Below, piece by piece: positions 11,392 through 23,800 of a stretch of 64,000 bases of DNA. The notes below the pieces were generated by a model. The model was not told the DNA's origin and searched no databases. It worked only from the letters and a program-made list of their open reading frames with translations. The stretch is from the NCBI GenBank assembly GCA_031772625.1, contig CM062816.1, forward strand, positions 1,667,753,385 through 1,667,817,384, given 5' to 3'. The translations under genes were made by a program, and so were the position numbers. This DNA comes from Pinus tabuliformis (taxonomy: Eukaryota; Streptophyta; Pinopsida; Pinales; Pinaceae). Position 1 is the stretch's first letter. Every line of letters starts with the position of its first letter.

Positions 11392-11403
11392 GCTCTGATA
11401 CCA
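11392..11403 (-). other. Primer-binding site, initiator Met tRNA
   Basis: gctctgatacca is the reverse complement of TGGTATCAGAGC, the site matching the 3' end of plant initiator-Met tRNA. It lies 3 bp from the LTR starting at 11407, which fixes the element on the minus strand. Confidence 0.9.
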
Positions 11404-11406
11404 ACT

Positions 11407-13164
11407 TGATTTGAATTTAGAATATTAGTTTTCTATGCTAAGATCCTCATCAGAATACAAAAATGTTCTTGAGGTTTGTACTCCAAAATAGCAAGTAAAA
11501 ACATTAGTTTTTATGTGTGTTTTCTTAAGTTAATTTCATGAAAAAAACTTTAAACATGAAATAAAAACACTAAATGGAAGCATGCATAAATCAATAATAC
11601 TCCGCCATTATTAAAGGAGTTCACCCCTCCTGGGCTACATCTCCTTGGATCAGCTCTAATGGCATGACCCCTTCTCATTATGCTCAATGTTTAGAAAAAG
11701 AAGAGTACATGAAGTGCTAAGAAATGGAATAGTTAGTTTCTCCTTAAAAGAAACGACTTCTGCATGAGTTATCACTCCATACACATGTTAACCTATAGTT
11801 AAACATGTAAACTTTCAACAAACAAAGGCATATTACACCAAGACCCCATATTCCAACTTCAAAGAACATCAACAGTACCATAATCCACTTGAAGTACATA
11901 AACAAGTCTCTTCCCCAAAACACATATAGAGAAAAGGCGAATAAAAGCTATAACACTAATGAAATGGTTGTTGCATAAAGCATATGGAGGCTAGAAAACC
12001 CCTCTAAGGTCATCTCCATCTTCAAAATCCTCCATAAACTGATTCAACACTTTGGTTGACCATGGCACCCATAGGCTTCAATTTGAAAAAAACCTATCTA
12101 GAAGTGCTCATTTGATTTTAAAACCTGCTCCAATGAGTCTAGAATGCCAAAAATGACTACCTGACCTCTTTTTGCACCCAATTTGGTTGAAAAATAGAGA
12201 ATTTATGATATCTCCTAGTTTTTCCACTATTCGCTCTACAAATTGCACAAAATCTGGCATCATCCTACAAATTCACCCAATTTTCCGCTAACAGAGCGAC
12301 AAATTCCCCAGATTTCAGGCGAATTTGTACGACCATTAATTTTTTCTCTGAGGCCTTAAAATCAAAAGCTTGGTCCATGCACCCAGGTGCTAGCCCCTGG
12401 CACTGGCCTTCCCTCCCTCAGGTAGTCACAGTAAATGCTAGCGATTTCCATAGAGTGTTCAGATGTGGACTGTTGTCTGGCAGTCAGGTGGGCGGTGACC
12501 TTGATGGTCACATTAAACAGTTAGTGACGACGCATTCACATGGGGCCAATTGCGGTGACAGTTATCGGCGACGGTGACCATCGATGGTCACAATAAACAT
12601 AACACTAGCAGTTTCACATAGAGTGTTCACATGGGGGGCGGTTAAGTTTGCCCGACCCCCCAAACATGGCGGAAATTCACTTTAAATATAACCCGCCACA
12701 TTAGATTGTTAAGAAACATTGTGTAGGCAGAGTGGTAAGGCTTGGCGCTACTGAATGGGAGGTCGCGGGGTCGAGCCCAACCTCTACCCTGTCCACCATA
12801 CCAAAATTTTAAAGCGACATTAGGAGGACACTTGGCAGCCTCCAACTTAGCCATGAGTCACCTCCTCATTAGCCCAAAAAAAGACACATGGAACAATAGG
12901 TTGATGCCACCAAAATGGAATATTCAAAGAATATTTTCCTTGCCACCTAGGTAGTACGGATGCCCAGTCAACATCCCTATCAGCCACCAACAATTTTTTT
13001 ATTTGTTTGATAAAGTGAATAGATCACATTTCTGGGAGCATACGGTGTCTGTTTTGCGCAAAACAAATTGTGTCGGATTTAGGATGACGTGATCTACGCG
13101 GTTATTTATGTTCCACGCCATTTTTACAACTTTGAATTTTTAGTAAATTTTGAGCTCCTGATCA
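11407..13164 (-). repeat. LTR (5' side) of gag-only element
   Basis: Starts TGATTTGAATTTAG and ends CTCCTGATCA. It aligns with 7502-9229, with many substitutions and small indels, so the insertion is old. Confidence 0.85.
12724..12778 (+). promoter_or_regulatory. tRNA-like pol III promoter block, second LTR copy
   Basis: taggcagagtggtaagg (A-box-like) and ggggtcgagccc (one base short of a GGTTCGAGCCC B box). This copy is closer to the tRNA consensus than the one at 8788-8840. Confidence 0.5.
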
Positions 13165-13449
13165 ATGGCAATCCTCATAATCAAAGACCCTACCTTCTTC
13201 CCTAAAATGGTTTTTCTTTTTTCGCTTTCAATAATGAATGGAAGTTGGTTATGAAGAACTCATTAAACCTTTTCCAAAAATTGATTATTCCTATCCCCAT
13301 GTAAAATTGGTTTTCCCCGAATAAAGAAAATAAAGCAGTTATCAAGATCACATTTTAACTTCTAACTATTCCTGGTGGAAACAATAATAATATTTCTACT
13401 CCTGTAGTTATATTAGTTTTACTTAAGTTTCTAAGGTAGGTGTATTACA
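13165..13449 (-). mobile_element. Outer LTR element, left LTR piece 3
   Basis: Collinear with about 19030-19303 of the right LTR (landmarks aatcctcataatcaa, aatggtttttctttttt and ggttatgaagaactcatta). It ends ggtgtattaca, i.e. TGTAATACACC as the 5' start of the LTR on the minus strand. Confidence 0.85.
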
Positions 13450-13462
13450 TGTTCCCCCCCTT
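13450..13462 (-). other. Polypurine tract of outer LTR element
   Basis: On the minus strand the sequence next to the LTR is AAGGGGGGGAACA, a good polypurine tract for plus-strand priming, directly abutting the LTR start TGTAATAC. Confidence 0.75.
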
Positions 13463-15894
13463 AAATAGAATATCGTCGTCGGTGTTATTCTCTCATTGAA
13501 ACTTTAACTTTTACTCTTGATCTATCAATCCAAACCACCCAAAAGGGGATTCTTCCCCTTTAAAATGAAGGATTTAATTCTAAGAAATACCAATAAGAAA
13601 AAATAATAATGTTATAACATAAGAAAAATCAATAGTCATAAGCATTTATAACTGCAAAAATTTTCCAGTTCTACTTTCCTTCACTTAGCCATTATTCAAT
13701 TTCACAAAATAAAAACAAAGTCTCTATACCAACTTACCATTACTTACCAATTACTCTAGGAAGTCATGGTCACTTTTATGCAAACACTTAAAGAATGGTT
13801 CAACAACCCATCAACACTCTATGGAAAGCACTCTGCAATGTATGACTAACAAATCCAACATAATCATATTAGTCACAATATTTTCAATCAAATGAAATAC
13901 TTTTAACTATGAATCATTCATGCAATGTAAAGTGATATTTTAGTCAAGGTACCTCCACAAGTACTTAGAGAGCAATAACCCTACAATCATAAAAATAATA
14001 GATCACTGCACCAAGTGCACATAATTAGTACTTCTAAAAGTACTTAGAGAACACCTAGCTCTCTAATCATCAAAATAATAAATAACTACACCAAGTGCAT
14101 ATTGTCTTAGACCCTGCTAAAACATTCACAAGATTGGTAATACAATAAAGGAACCATACTTCCATTAATTCTTTACCAAGCACTAGGCTCCTTTCTTGTC
14201 AAGATGTACATAAAATATTTACAAAATTATATAGAAAATTCATTTTTAGCACATTACTTATCTCATTAGTTAAATTTTTCTAATATGAGAACCATGGTGG
14301 CAAAATAATACTCCTCCTAACCAATGGGAACTAGCTTCTACAAATGGATTGAGTTATTTGCACATCCAGATGGTTCTTTGATACTAGTTCCAGTTTGGAA
14401 TTCCATCAGTCAACCAACTCAAGAATTCCAATGACCACAAAGGGTCCAATACAAGATTCCTCTCGGTAATGTCATGCCTATTCCTCCAACAACATCCTGT
14501 CTACAAGGAATTTTCGAGCCTCCTCCCTTAGGCTCCAAAATCAACAGAGTGGCCTAAGGATTTTTTCCCTCTTCACCATCTTGGCCAACTCTTTTCCCTT
14601 ACTGATATCATCTCTCTCTAGGGAGCGAAAATACGGGCAAGCAAATGCCATCAACCCCTCTGGGCAAGCAACCTCCATCAACCCAAGGCCTCTTGGCCTT
14701 TCACAACTGTACACAACTGTCTGACATGTAAAATTCTCTTTTAACACCTTTTTCCAAAGTAATTTACATAATGATCCATATGCACATTATCATTAAAATA
14801 AAAGAAACATTTATGTACATCATGCATTCATACAACATGGGTCCACAATATCTAGATTGATAGGAAACATAACTGACATATAGGTGGTATACATTCTAAT
14901 TTTCCAAATAACACAATCATGCATATCATAATATTGTACTTTCTCATTTATGATTGCAATTCGCATTGCAACGTTTTACCTTCACAAGTTTTCATGTTTC
15001 CATTAAGCTACCCTTGTTTAATCCCATCAACAAGGTTAGTCATAAATATGCATTGTTTAAACAAGTATTCACATTTGCAACCATTTTAGTTTCATGCATA
15101 CAATACTGTCATGCATCAAAGTATATAGAAATATTCATTAATGTGTAAATTTGAATAATAGTTAAGGTAACAATCCAAACATTCCCAATTCCCCTACTGT
15201 ATTGTCACCAACAGACCAACACATGAAGTAACTACCATAATAACTTGTTTATAACTTGCACTAAGCTTAAATCACATCCAATTCATGCACATAAGTTTTA
15301 ATAGTTATTCATGCAATACTAACTAATCAATGCTACTAGCCATCTTGATGCAACCATGACAAGACTCAATCAACAACTACCTATTAAAGTCAAATCACAC
15401 TACTCAACTCATTGCTCTTTTTTAACATCTAAATGGGTTCTTCTAATGTTCTTTTAAACACTCTATAGTCATCTTCAAGGACATTCCCCATATTTTATAT
15501 TCATGCATACACTCAATATAAGTATTGCATTGTAACTTTAGTCATGTTCATTAAATGTATCATTACTATTTTCATATTTGCAAAAGTTGGTAGTTGATTC
15601 TCACTTTCCTAAGTGAGTGTTCAATATTGTTCATATGTGTAATAGAGGTTTCATTATTCTTTATTCTCATGAGAATTCAAATGTCATGAACATAGTTTTG
15701 CAATAGACTTTATTAATTACTACTCTTCAATGCGGTTATAAACATGAGTCATGCATCTCATGTCAAAAGCAGTGTACTGCATATATAAATATGTAGATTG
15801 TTAAACTCATACCTGAACTGATGCCCACTAATAGCATACCTTAATTTATTTTACTGCTTAACAATTCCTAAAGGCGACAGTGTTGCAACCTTAA

Positions 15895-15906
15895 GCTGTG
15901 ATACCA
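15895..15906 (-). other. Primer-binding site of outer LTR element
   Basis: gctgtgatacca is an initiator-Met primer site with one mismatch (gctctgatacca), 2 bp from the LTR start TGTAACATCCC at 15909. Confidence 0.8.
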
Positions 15907-15908
15907 CT

Positions 15909-18900
15909 TGTAACATCCCTTGGTAACCTCGCAAGGGAATGCATAGGATTAAAATTATTTTACACAATTTCCCCGTGGGTAAATATCCAAATTATTATTC
16001 CAGATTTCTCAATGCATACAATAACTTTAGTAAAGGAATAGTAAGTTACATAACCATTAACAACCAATATTGCAGCATATTAACATAAACTTTCTGATGT
16101 AACCTTGCATCATTTTCATGATTCATTTAGCTAGATTAGTTAATCACATACTCAGTATTATAAACATTATCTCATGTAACGGATCCACATCATAAAAGTG
16201 ACACAACAGACAACCACATCATTATACATGATATATCCTAGAAATCCTGTAGGGTGAAAACCAACAAATGTTTAATTTTAATATTAAATGCTCGTGAGGG
16301 TATTCATCCCTGACTCAATGGCTTATAAGGGAGTCCATCCCTTAACCATTGTCATAAAATATTACAAGGATATGTCAATTAAATACAAAATATCTAACTA
16401 AAAGCTATACAATCACCATGATATCATTTGCACACAAATATTTAATCTTTGTATCTTTATGGCTTGGTTGTTCCATTAGTGGACCATCCTGTATCTCACA
16501 CTCATTTACATAGACAATTAATTCTTTACTTGCCACCATGTTAAACATAAAATATCCTTTACACAAGTCACCATATGTTGATATCATGATTACATAAAGT
16601 ATTAATCAACCAATAATCAATTTTTAATAGTGCTTCTTCAACATCTACTCATGTGCATATATGAAATGTAAATATAATATCACAACATGTATTTTCTAAC
16701 ATCACTTCTCATGTATTAATTATAAACAAATAATTATCAAAGCATGTCAAAATAAATAACACCTTAACATGATCATTCTCTCACAAACACATATTCCTAT
16801 CCAAAGGAAAACCACTATAAAAATCCCTTTTCATTTAAGGGATACTAGAAACTTAGCTTTGTTTTTCGTGCATGTAATTAGATAAAAAATTATTCAAAGA
16901 AAGTTAGCCCCTCAATTTCTTCTTTGTGCATGTAACTAAGTAATCTTTCCAATACAATATTATTATTATTACTATTATGCATGCAAATGCATGTCCCCTT
17001 CTAAAGGAAAGCTAACATAATCAATACTACTATCATGCATGCAAATGCAAGTCCTTTTTCCAAAAGAATCTTTCCCAAGATAAAGCTATTTACAAAGTCT
17101 ATTGTACAAAAGAATGCATGATTTGTTCTAAAGGAAAACTAATGTGCTAGTTATTATTTCTTGAATGCAAATATATTTATTTTTCCAAAGGAAAGCTAAT
17201 GCATTTATTGCATGCGATTACTTGTTTCTCTTCTAAGGTCTAACATAATGATTATTCTTTTTTGCATACAAATTCTTGTTTCTCTTCAAAAGGCCTAACA
17301 CAAAAATTATATACTTTCCATGCATAATTCTTTTCAAAAAATCCAACATCATAGGCGTACTTTTCATGGATGAAAATATCCTATCTCCTTTGAAGGGACC
17401 AAACACAACATTAATATTTTTTGTGGAAGCAAATAACACATTTCCTTTCAAGAAATATCAAACATAGTGGTTCTATGGCGTACATGTGATAACTTATTTC
17501 CTCTCAAGAAATATCAAGCATAGTAGTTCTATTCTGTGCACATAAATAACTTCGATGAACCACATTGAATGGTTCGAAACATGTTGGCATATTTCTTATG
17601 GTGTGATTTTCACCGAAAGTTTTCTCATATTCGATTTATGGATAACAAAAGCCTTAATTCAGAGCTTATTTGCTCTCAAGAAATATCCAACACAATAGTT
17701 CTATTTTGGTGCATGCAAGGAACTTATTTCCTCTCAAGAAACATCAAACTAACTAGTTCAATTTTTGTGCATGCAAATAACACATCTATGTTCTCAAAAA
17801 GAGAGTTTAAACATAATAGCCATTAAACATGTGTTTCAGTTTCAAGAATTCTAACACACAATGAATCTTTCCCTGCATGTAAATATATATTTCTACAACA
17901 CATTGGTTTCTTTGTTCATGCACTAAATAATCTTCTTTTTTCTTCTTTTTTTTTTCCTCTCAAAGGTCTAATGTATAACACCATTCTTTTGTGCATACCC
18001 ACACCTTTCTCTTTTCTAAGAAGTTAATACAATAATGCATGAAACATGTGTTCTTTTAACACAATTTCCATTCCTTCTATGCATACAAACACACAATCTT
18101 ACACAATACACACAATCTTACACAATCGTTTTTGAAAACCATCATGGGTTCTTTTCTATATGCACATGATTCTTAAGCAAGTTTCACACAAAATAATCGT
18201 GGTTCTTATTGTTTAATGCACAAGAGTTCATATATTTTCTTTCCAAAGAATTAGCACAACTAATTTATCTTTTACCATGTAGTGTTTCTAAAATAACATG
18301 GCTAATCTTTTATGCAAATGATAATTATGTGCATTCTTTTACTGAAGACCAATATAATCAGTTTTACTTTTACCATGCTTGTATGCAAGAATATCCTTAA
18401 CTTTAACACAATTAGAACATGCAAACACATGTTTTTCTTTTCCAAATTAATCTAACTTCCACACACAAATCCCTACAGTCTTTTCAATACAATATACAAG
18501 ACTTATTTATCCTCACAAATCCTTACAATTTTTTCAATACAATATACAAGACTTATTTATCCTCTTATGTGCAGGGTTCCTATATATTTTTTGCAAAAGA
18601 TTCAGTAACATATATACTTATCATTTGTTACATATATATATATATCTATTAAAACAAAAAAAATTCATATGCCATCTTTTCTTTTCAAGAAATAGAATGT
18701 AAATAACATGTATATTGATCTTTCTCTAGAACTGTCAGATATCTTTAACACACTCTCATAATGGTCACGGGCTCGTCCATTTTCGGTGTATGATATATTC
18801 CTTGTAGATACATCTGATTTTTTTTTTAAATAACTATGTAAAAGTGCTTCAAGTTTATCATATCCAGTAGTTGAAGATTACAGAAGGGCACGATGCTTCA

Positions 18901-19303
18901 CTGTAGGAGAGATGAAACAACTGCGAAAAGAGACGATTTGAGTGTCTTCAGCCATGGGACTGCCAACACCTCCATCAGGATCACATACCCCAACATGACC
19001 CACTGCAACACCAGATTGTTCTTCTTGTAGACTCAAATGAAAATCCTCATAATCAAGGACCTTGCATTCTTCCCCAAAATGGTTTTTCTTTTTTCCCTTT
19101 GAATAATGAATGGAAGGTGGTTATGAAGAACTCATTACCTTTTTTCTAAAAATTGATTATTCCTATCCTTATGTAAAAATGGTTTTCCCCTAATAAATAA
19201 AAGTCATTTTAACTTCTAATTATTCTTGGTAGAATCAAAAATAATATTTCTACTTATGTAATTATATGAGTTTTACTGAAGTTTATAACGTAGGTATATT
19301 GCA
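15909..19303 (-). repeat. 3.4-kb LTR (5' side) of outer element
   Basis: Starts TGTAACATCCCTTGG next to the primer site and ends gtatattgca at 19303. Its last kilobase is the uninterrupted counterpart of the three left-LTR pieces. On the minus strand the end reads GGGATGTTACA, a common plant LTR terminus. The middle (about 16790-18280) is a degenerate array of short units. The left counterpart of 15909-18284 is missing from the window. Confidence 0.75.
16790..18280. repeat. Degenerate short-unit array within LTR
   Basis: Irregular repeats of about 55-75 bp share tcctctcaagaaatatca-like and catgcaaat-like segments, most obviously at 16975-17060 and 17445-17760. Several units carry CATGCATG or CATGCAAAT, which resemble plant RY and octamer-type motifs. 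Confidence 0.6.
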
Positions 19304-19845
19304 TTTCAAATGTGTGGTTACCAAGGTTATGATATGTTTTATACATTTATATTTCAATATAAACACAACTTGGTTTGGGTATTAAAAGACTATGAATTTC
19401 TTCAAAATGCATTACTTGTATATTATTATTGCTTGACATATCAAAATCCTCCCAAATTACTATCTAAAAGTTTGTTAAAACTTGTTTTATTATCTGCAAG
19501 GTCCAACTTTTGTTCAACTAATCACATGGAATGTTGAGATTATAGTTAATGGGTTTAACCATACCACTTGAAAACTTTTTAGAAATGGTTTAGGGTAATT
19601 TGTAAAATGTTTAAAATTACATTAATAGTGATTATATATAATTGCACAAAATCATTGGCTAATTTGGCCATAGGAGTAAATATAGTGAAATATATTTGAA
19701 CTTTCTAAAGTAATATAAAAGACATACATATTTGATAGTATTTAGTTGAAGCCTATTTTATGTCAAGCTAAAATTAAAAAAATTTCTAACATAAAACACA
19801 AAACTTATATTAATAAAAAAAACAAAAATATAACAAAAAGCACAT

Positions 19846-19970
19846 ATTAATGAGTAAAAATATAAAAAATTACTTGATAAGTAGTAGTGTTCATCAAGTT
19901 TATACCTATTAATGAGTAAAAATATAAAAAAATTGCTTGATAAGTAATAGTGTCCATCAAGTTTATACCT
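19846..19970. repeat. Tandem duplication, 62-bp period
   Basis: Two copies starting attaatgagtaaaaatata at 19846 and 19908. Each contains a small inverted repeat, cttgataag...catcaag. Confidence 0.85.
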
Positions 19971-20309
19971 ATAATGAGACTCATGATCAAATCATATACC
20001 TTATAACTTAGCAAAAGCCCATGACCCCCATAAAATTGAGATTTATTTTAAAAAACATTTATTCTTTGAACTCTATCACATCACAATGGGTCAAACATAT
20101 CATTCAAACTACCAACCCCAAACAAAAACAGTACTAAAATATCGTCAATGGGCCACGCAGAGGGGAATATGCTGCATCAGCCAACTAACATTGTCCAATG
20201 TTACAGCTAAACAGTGCAGCAGAGTGGGGTATGTGATGGTGAGAAACAGCCACGTGGAATTAATTTATTCGTTGTGGAAATGCATGTGGTATGTCCGAAG
20301 AGGATAAGA

Positions 20310-20480
20310 CTGTGATGGAAACGGCTCATCCGTTGATTAAGGGAATCTGTGAGAGTGCAGATGCGTTGAATTAAATGACTTTCGAAAAAAAGGTTCCGCC
20401 GACAGGCGACTTCTAAGTTATTGTCACTTTATTTTGGGACAGCGGAGGAATTAAATTCACGTCGTTCTGAGCTTTCCCGT
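20310..20480. repeat. Dispersed repeat block, copy 1
   Basis: Shares order and sequence with 54060-54215: atccgttg-ttaag, then atctgtgagagtgcagatgc, then ttctaagttatt and the cgtcgttct region. About 70-80% similar by eye. Function unknown. Confidence 0.6.
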
Positions 20481-23400
20481 CAATTGACGGAAAGTCTTCT
20501 CCGTCACGTATGGGATTGGGTTGCGTTTATTTAATATTATAAGTTGTTTTTAGGTTTATGATTATATTATTTAAAAAAACTTAGCATTAAATATTTTTAA
20601 AATTTAATAAAGTATGTTTTTATGTAAATTATAATTTTTAAAACTTTATATTTAATAACATAAAAAAATTATTAATGTAAAATATATAACTCATGTAATT
20701 GCTATCATTATAAGTTAAAACATAATGTTTTTGGTAACTTTTCAATATTAATTGTTTAAATTTTACAATGTAATTTATCACTTATAGGATTCAAAGAGGG
20801 TTGAAAATGAAAAATATTTTATTTTAAAGTGGTTATTTTATATTGATATTTGATATAATTTTGAAAATATTAGTCACACTACTAATTTTTTTGACCTTTG
20901 AAATTTACAACACTACAGTGATTTAACAACGCTGCTATCACCTTTTTTAGCATAAAAATAAAATGTTAAAAAAATAATAATTAATCTCTAACTTTCTTAA
21001 GTCGAGTAAATCATTTTAAATATAAAAAAAAATCTTAAATTTATTAATTAATCATTTATTTTCTTAAAATTTAATAAACCATATAAATGTTAATAAATAT
21101 TATTCATCATCAACATTAACATTAATAATACATAATAAAAAATTTAACATAAAAAAAAAAGGGTAATCTACTATAATTTTCTAATTTACCGCAAAAGACA
21201 AAATATATATATATATATATTATTGATTTTACTACAATGATACGGACTAGGAGTTTCAAGCGACTTTTAGTGCGTGATCTACTCTCGTTATAAATACTGT
21301 GCTACAAATCAATCAATGTTACCAGCAAATTTGACTATCGTGCAACCGTACGGATGCATCATCGATCTACCATAGTGAGTGATACATCGTGCAATGGTCG
21401 ATTTATATAGATGTAAGGCTTTCAAGAAAAAATTATTATCCATTTACCTACAAGGTTTTCTTGTGTAAAGTATGAGTTACTGCAAATCTATATTTTGCAA
21501 GGCCTCATTGAGCAAGGAATCAATTACTAAGTGATATATGCTCCCAGGGAAAATAAGGTTCATATCAAAATGACTAGTTGTATTAATTTTTTTAATGCGT
21601 GGGGGTTGTATTATGAAATTTATATAAAGTGTATAGGTTTTTCTTCTCATTTTTTTCTAATGGGTTGGAGCGTTATTAAGATTTATTTATTTATTTTATT
21701 TTTATTTTTTTTCATTTTGAATGATAATAGTTTCATCATATATGTTAAAATCTCAACCTAGTATTTTGAAGGATAATAGTTTCATCGTATATGTTAAAAT
21801 CTCAACTTAGTAGTGGATACCCAAGGAGAGAATTAAAAAAGTTGGTTTAGATGGTTTTTAGTTGCTTTAGAGTCAGAGGCAATGTTGATAACACAATTAA
21901 ATTGTTTGAGAATAAAATATTAGGGTTCTAAATTTAGCTATGAAAAAAGGAAGTTATATTATAAGAAATGGAAAAATAGAAACAAACAACCCAAAAAAGA
22001 GAGAGAAAACTAAATAATTTTTTTGACAATAAGTAACATGGAAAATAAAGTAGATATCATACCGATGCAAGAGGAAATGAATAAGTTATTTGAGTTGTAT
22101 CATAATCTTAAAATTTTAAGAAAACAACTTTAAATATTATAATTTCTAGTTTACCAATATAGATCCATCTTAATCACGGGCCTACCAAGAGTCTACCAGA
22201 TCAAATCTCATTATATGCAAACCCTTTTTTTAGAATGAAAAACTTGAGAAAAAAATTACACGCCAAGATAAATCCATAATTAAGATAGATCTATAGTGGT
22301 TTTGTTTCTCTCTCTATATAGACCATGTGTAAATTTCCATTGTTTAAATTGTATTTTTGAATAATTTATTATTATAATATTTTATATTAAAAGTTGAATG
22401 ATTTGCAAATTTTCCTCTTATTAAATAATTGTTTTACCTTTAATTACTTTTTCCTTATTATATTATTTAACATAGACATCAAAATATTTTATTTATTAGT
22501 CGATGGTGAAAGTGAAATATAGACAAAACCAAATAAGCACAATGAGAATGTTATCGTTACTGTTTTATAATAATTTTAATTAAAACTAACAAAATATGCA
22601 GAATCATTTATGTTTTTATTATACCGGACAATGTTTTTTCATTTAAAACAATTCAAAGTTGAACACGGATAAAGATGAGAACAAGTTAGCAATAGTAAAA
22701 GAAAAAGTAAAAAATAAGTTGAAAAAAATAATCTTATAGGAAATGAATAACCTAATTGAGTTGTATCATAAGCTTAAGAAAAAAACTTTAAATATTATAA
22801 TTTCTAATATAAAAGAGGAGAAATATGAGAACATGTTACCAATACTAAAAAAAAAAAAGTAAAAATAAGTCACAAATTAAAAAAGTTATTTTATAAAACT
22901 AAAAAAGTTGAGAAAAATAATCAAACAAAAAGAGAGATTGATCTATGTCATGGTCAGCTGTAATGACCATAAATAAGGAATACTTAGTAAATATTTGAAC
23001 TTAAAAGGGAGACCTTATTCTTCCATCCCAAACTAAGTTAACAAAAGAACTTTAAAAGGTAAAAGAAACCAGAAAGAAAGGAAAACGAGCAATGATTAGA
23101 AATAAAAAAGTTATTATTAGAGAAAGACCATAATGATGATAATAAATAAATTTTTGAGACACTTTCTATAGATTCATGAAACCATTATGTGTTTCCACAG
23201 TGTAGAGGTCATTTGTTAAGAAAACTTGGAGCATTCTCTCTTCAAATTTAGATTCATAAAATGGACCCTTTCAACTACTACAATTGGATAGATATCTTAT
23301 ATATAGATGTTAAGAGTATTTATTTAGTAATTTGTTATTTCTCTTTTATTAGTTTTACCTTTTATAAGAAAAAAAAATTAGATAAAAATGAGCACTATAA

Positions 23401-23489
23401 TATCCTAGAACAATATATTTACACTCTAAGGAATGAAGGTAGCATCTTTTTGCTATCAAACTTTAATGCTTTAAACAGACAATTCTTTT

Positions 23490-23721
23490 AAGAAATTATT
23501 CCAACTCTCATCCTTTATGGATAGATAAAGACTTTGTTTTACCTAGTTGCCAATATTTTTTTATTTCAACTTAAGGTGGATGAGTATATGTTGATTTTTT
23601 ATTTTAAGAAATGATTCCAACCCTGATCCTTTATGGATAGATAAAGACTTTGTTTTACCTAGTTACCAAGATTTTTTATTTCAACTTAAGGTGGATAAGG
23701 ATATGTTGATTTTTTATTTTA
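23490..23721. repeat. Tandem duplication, 116-bp period
   Basis: Two copies beginning aagaaat-attccaac at 23490 and 23606 (landmark tggatagataaagactttgt), immediately left of the gypsy element. Confidence 0.85.
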
Positions 23722-23800
23722 TTTTTTAATTAAGGGCCTAGATTGATTCTCAGGGAATATTCTCAACATATGCTTAGTATTAATGCTTATGAACGACTAT

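Larger units (their letters stand above)
7502..13164 (-). mobile_element. Non-autonomous LTR element, gag only
   Basis: Two direct repeats with TG...CA ends, 7502-9229 (1728 bp) and 11407-13164 (1758 bp), flank a 2.2-kb internal region. An initiator-Met primer site next to the right LTR puts the element on the minus strand. The internal region encodes only a decayed Gag-like protein; no protease, reverse transcriptase or integrase motif is visible, so it must have depended on another element. It lies inside the left LTR of the outer element: host sequence ending gcaggttcaa resumes as caatcctcataatc, matching the uninterrupted copy near 19020. A clean target duplication is not resolved (possibly aaatg/caatg). 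Confidence 0.85.
13450..15908 (-). mobile_element. Non-coding internal region of outer LTR element
   Basis: Between the polypurine tract and the primer site I find no frame with Gag or Pol motifs; the longest frames are under 75 codons and look random. A 75-bp direct duplication lies at about 13965-14100 (landmark caccaagtgca). A long-LTR element with a short non-coding interior fits a LARD-type non-autonomous retrotransposon. Confidence 0.65.
19304..23795. other. AT-rich region without recognised gene
   Basis: I find no coding frame with family motifs here. It contains short local duplications (19846-19970; 23490-23721), an (AT)n tract at about 21203-21221, and a block at 20310-20480 with a diverged second copy at 54060-54215. 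A 14-bp palindrome CCGTCAATTGACGG lies at about 20480. Confidence 0.6.

Noticed and set aside
16790..18280. CRISPR-like array
   Set aside because: Units are imperfect, of variable spacing and inside a plant LTR; nothing fits a CRISPR array.
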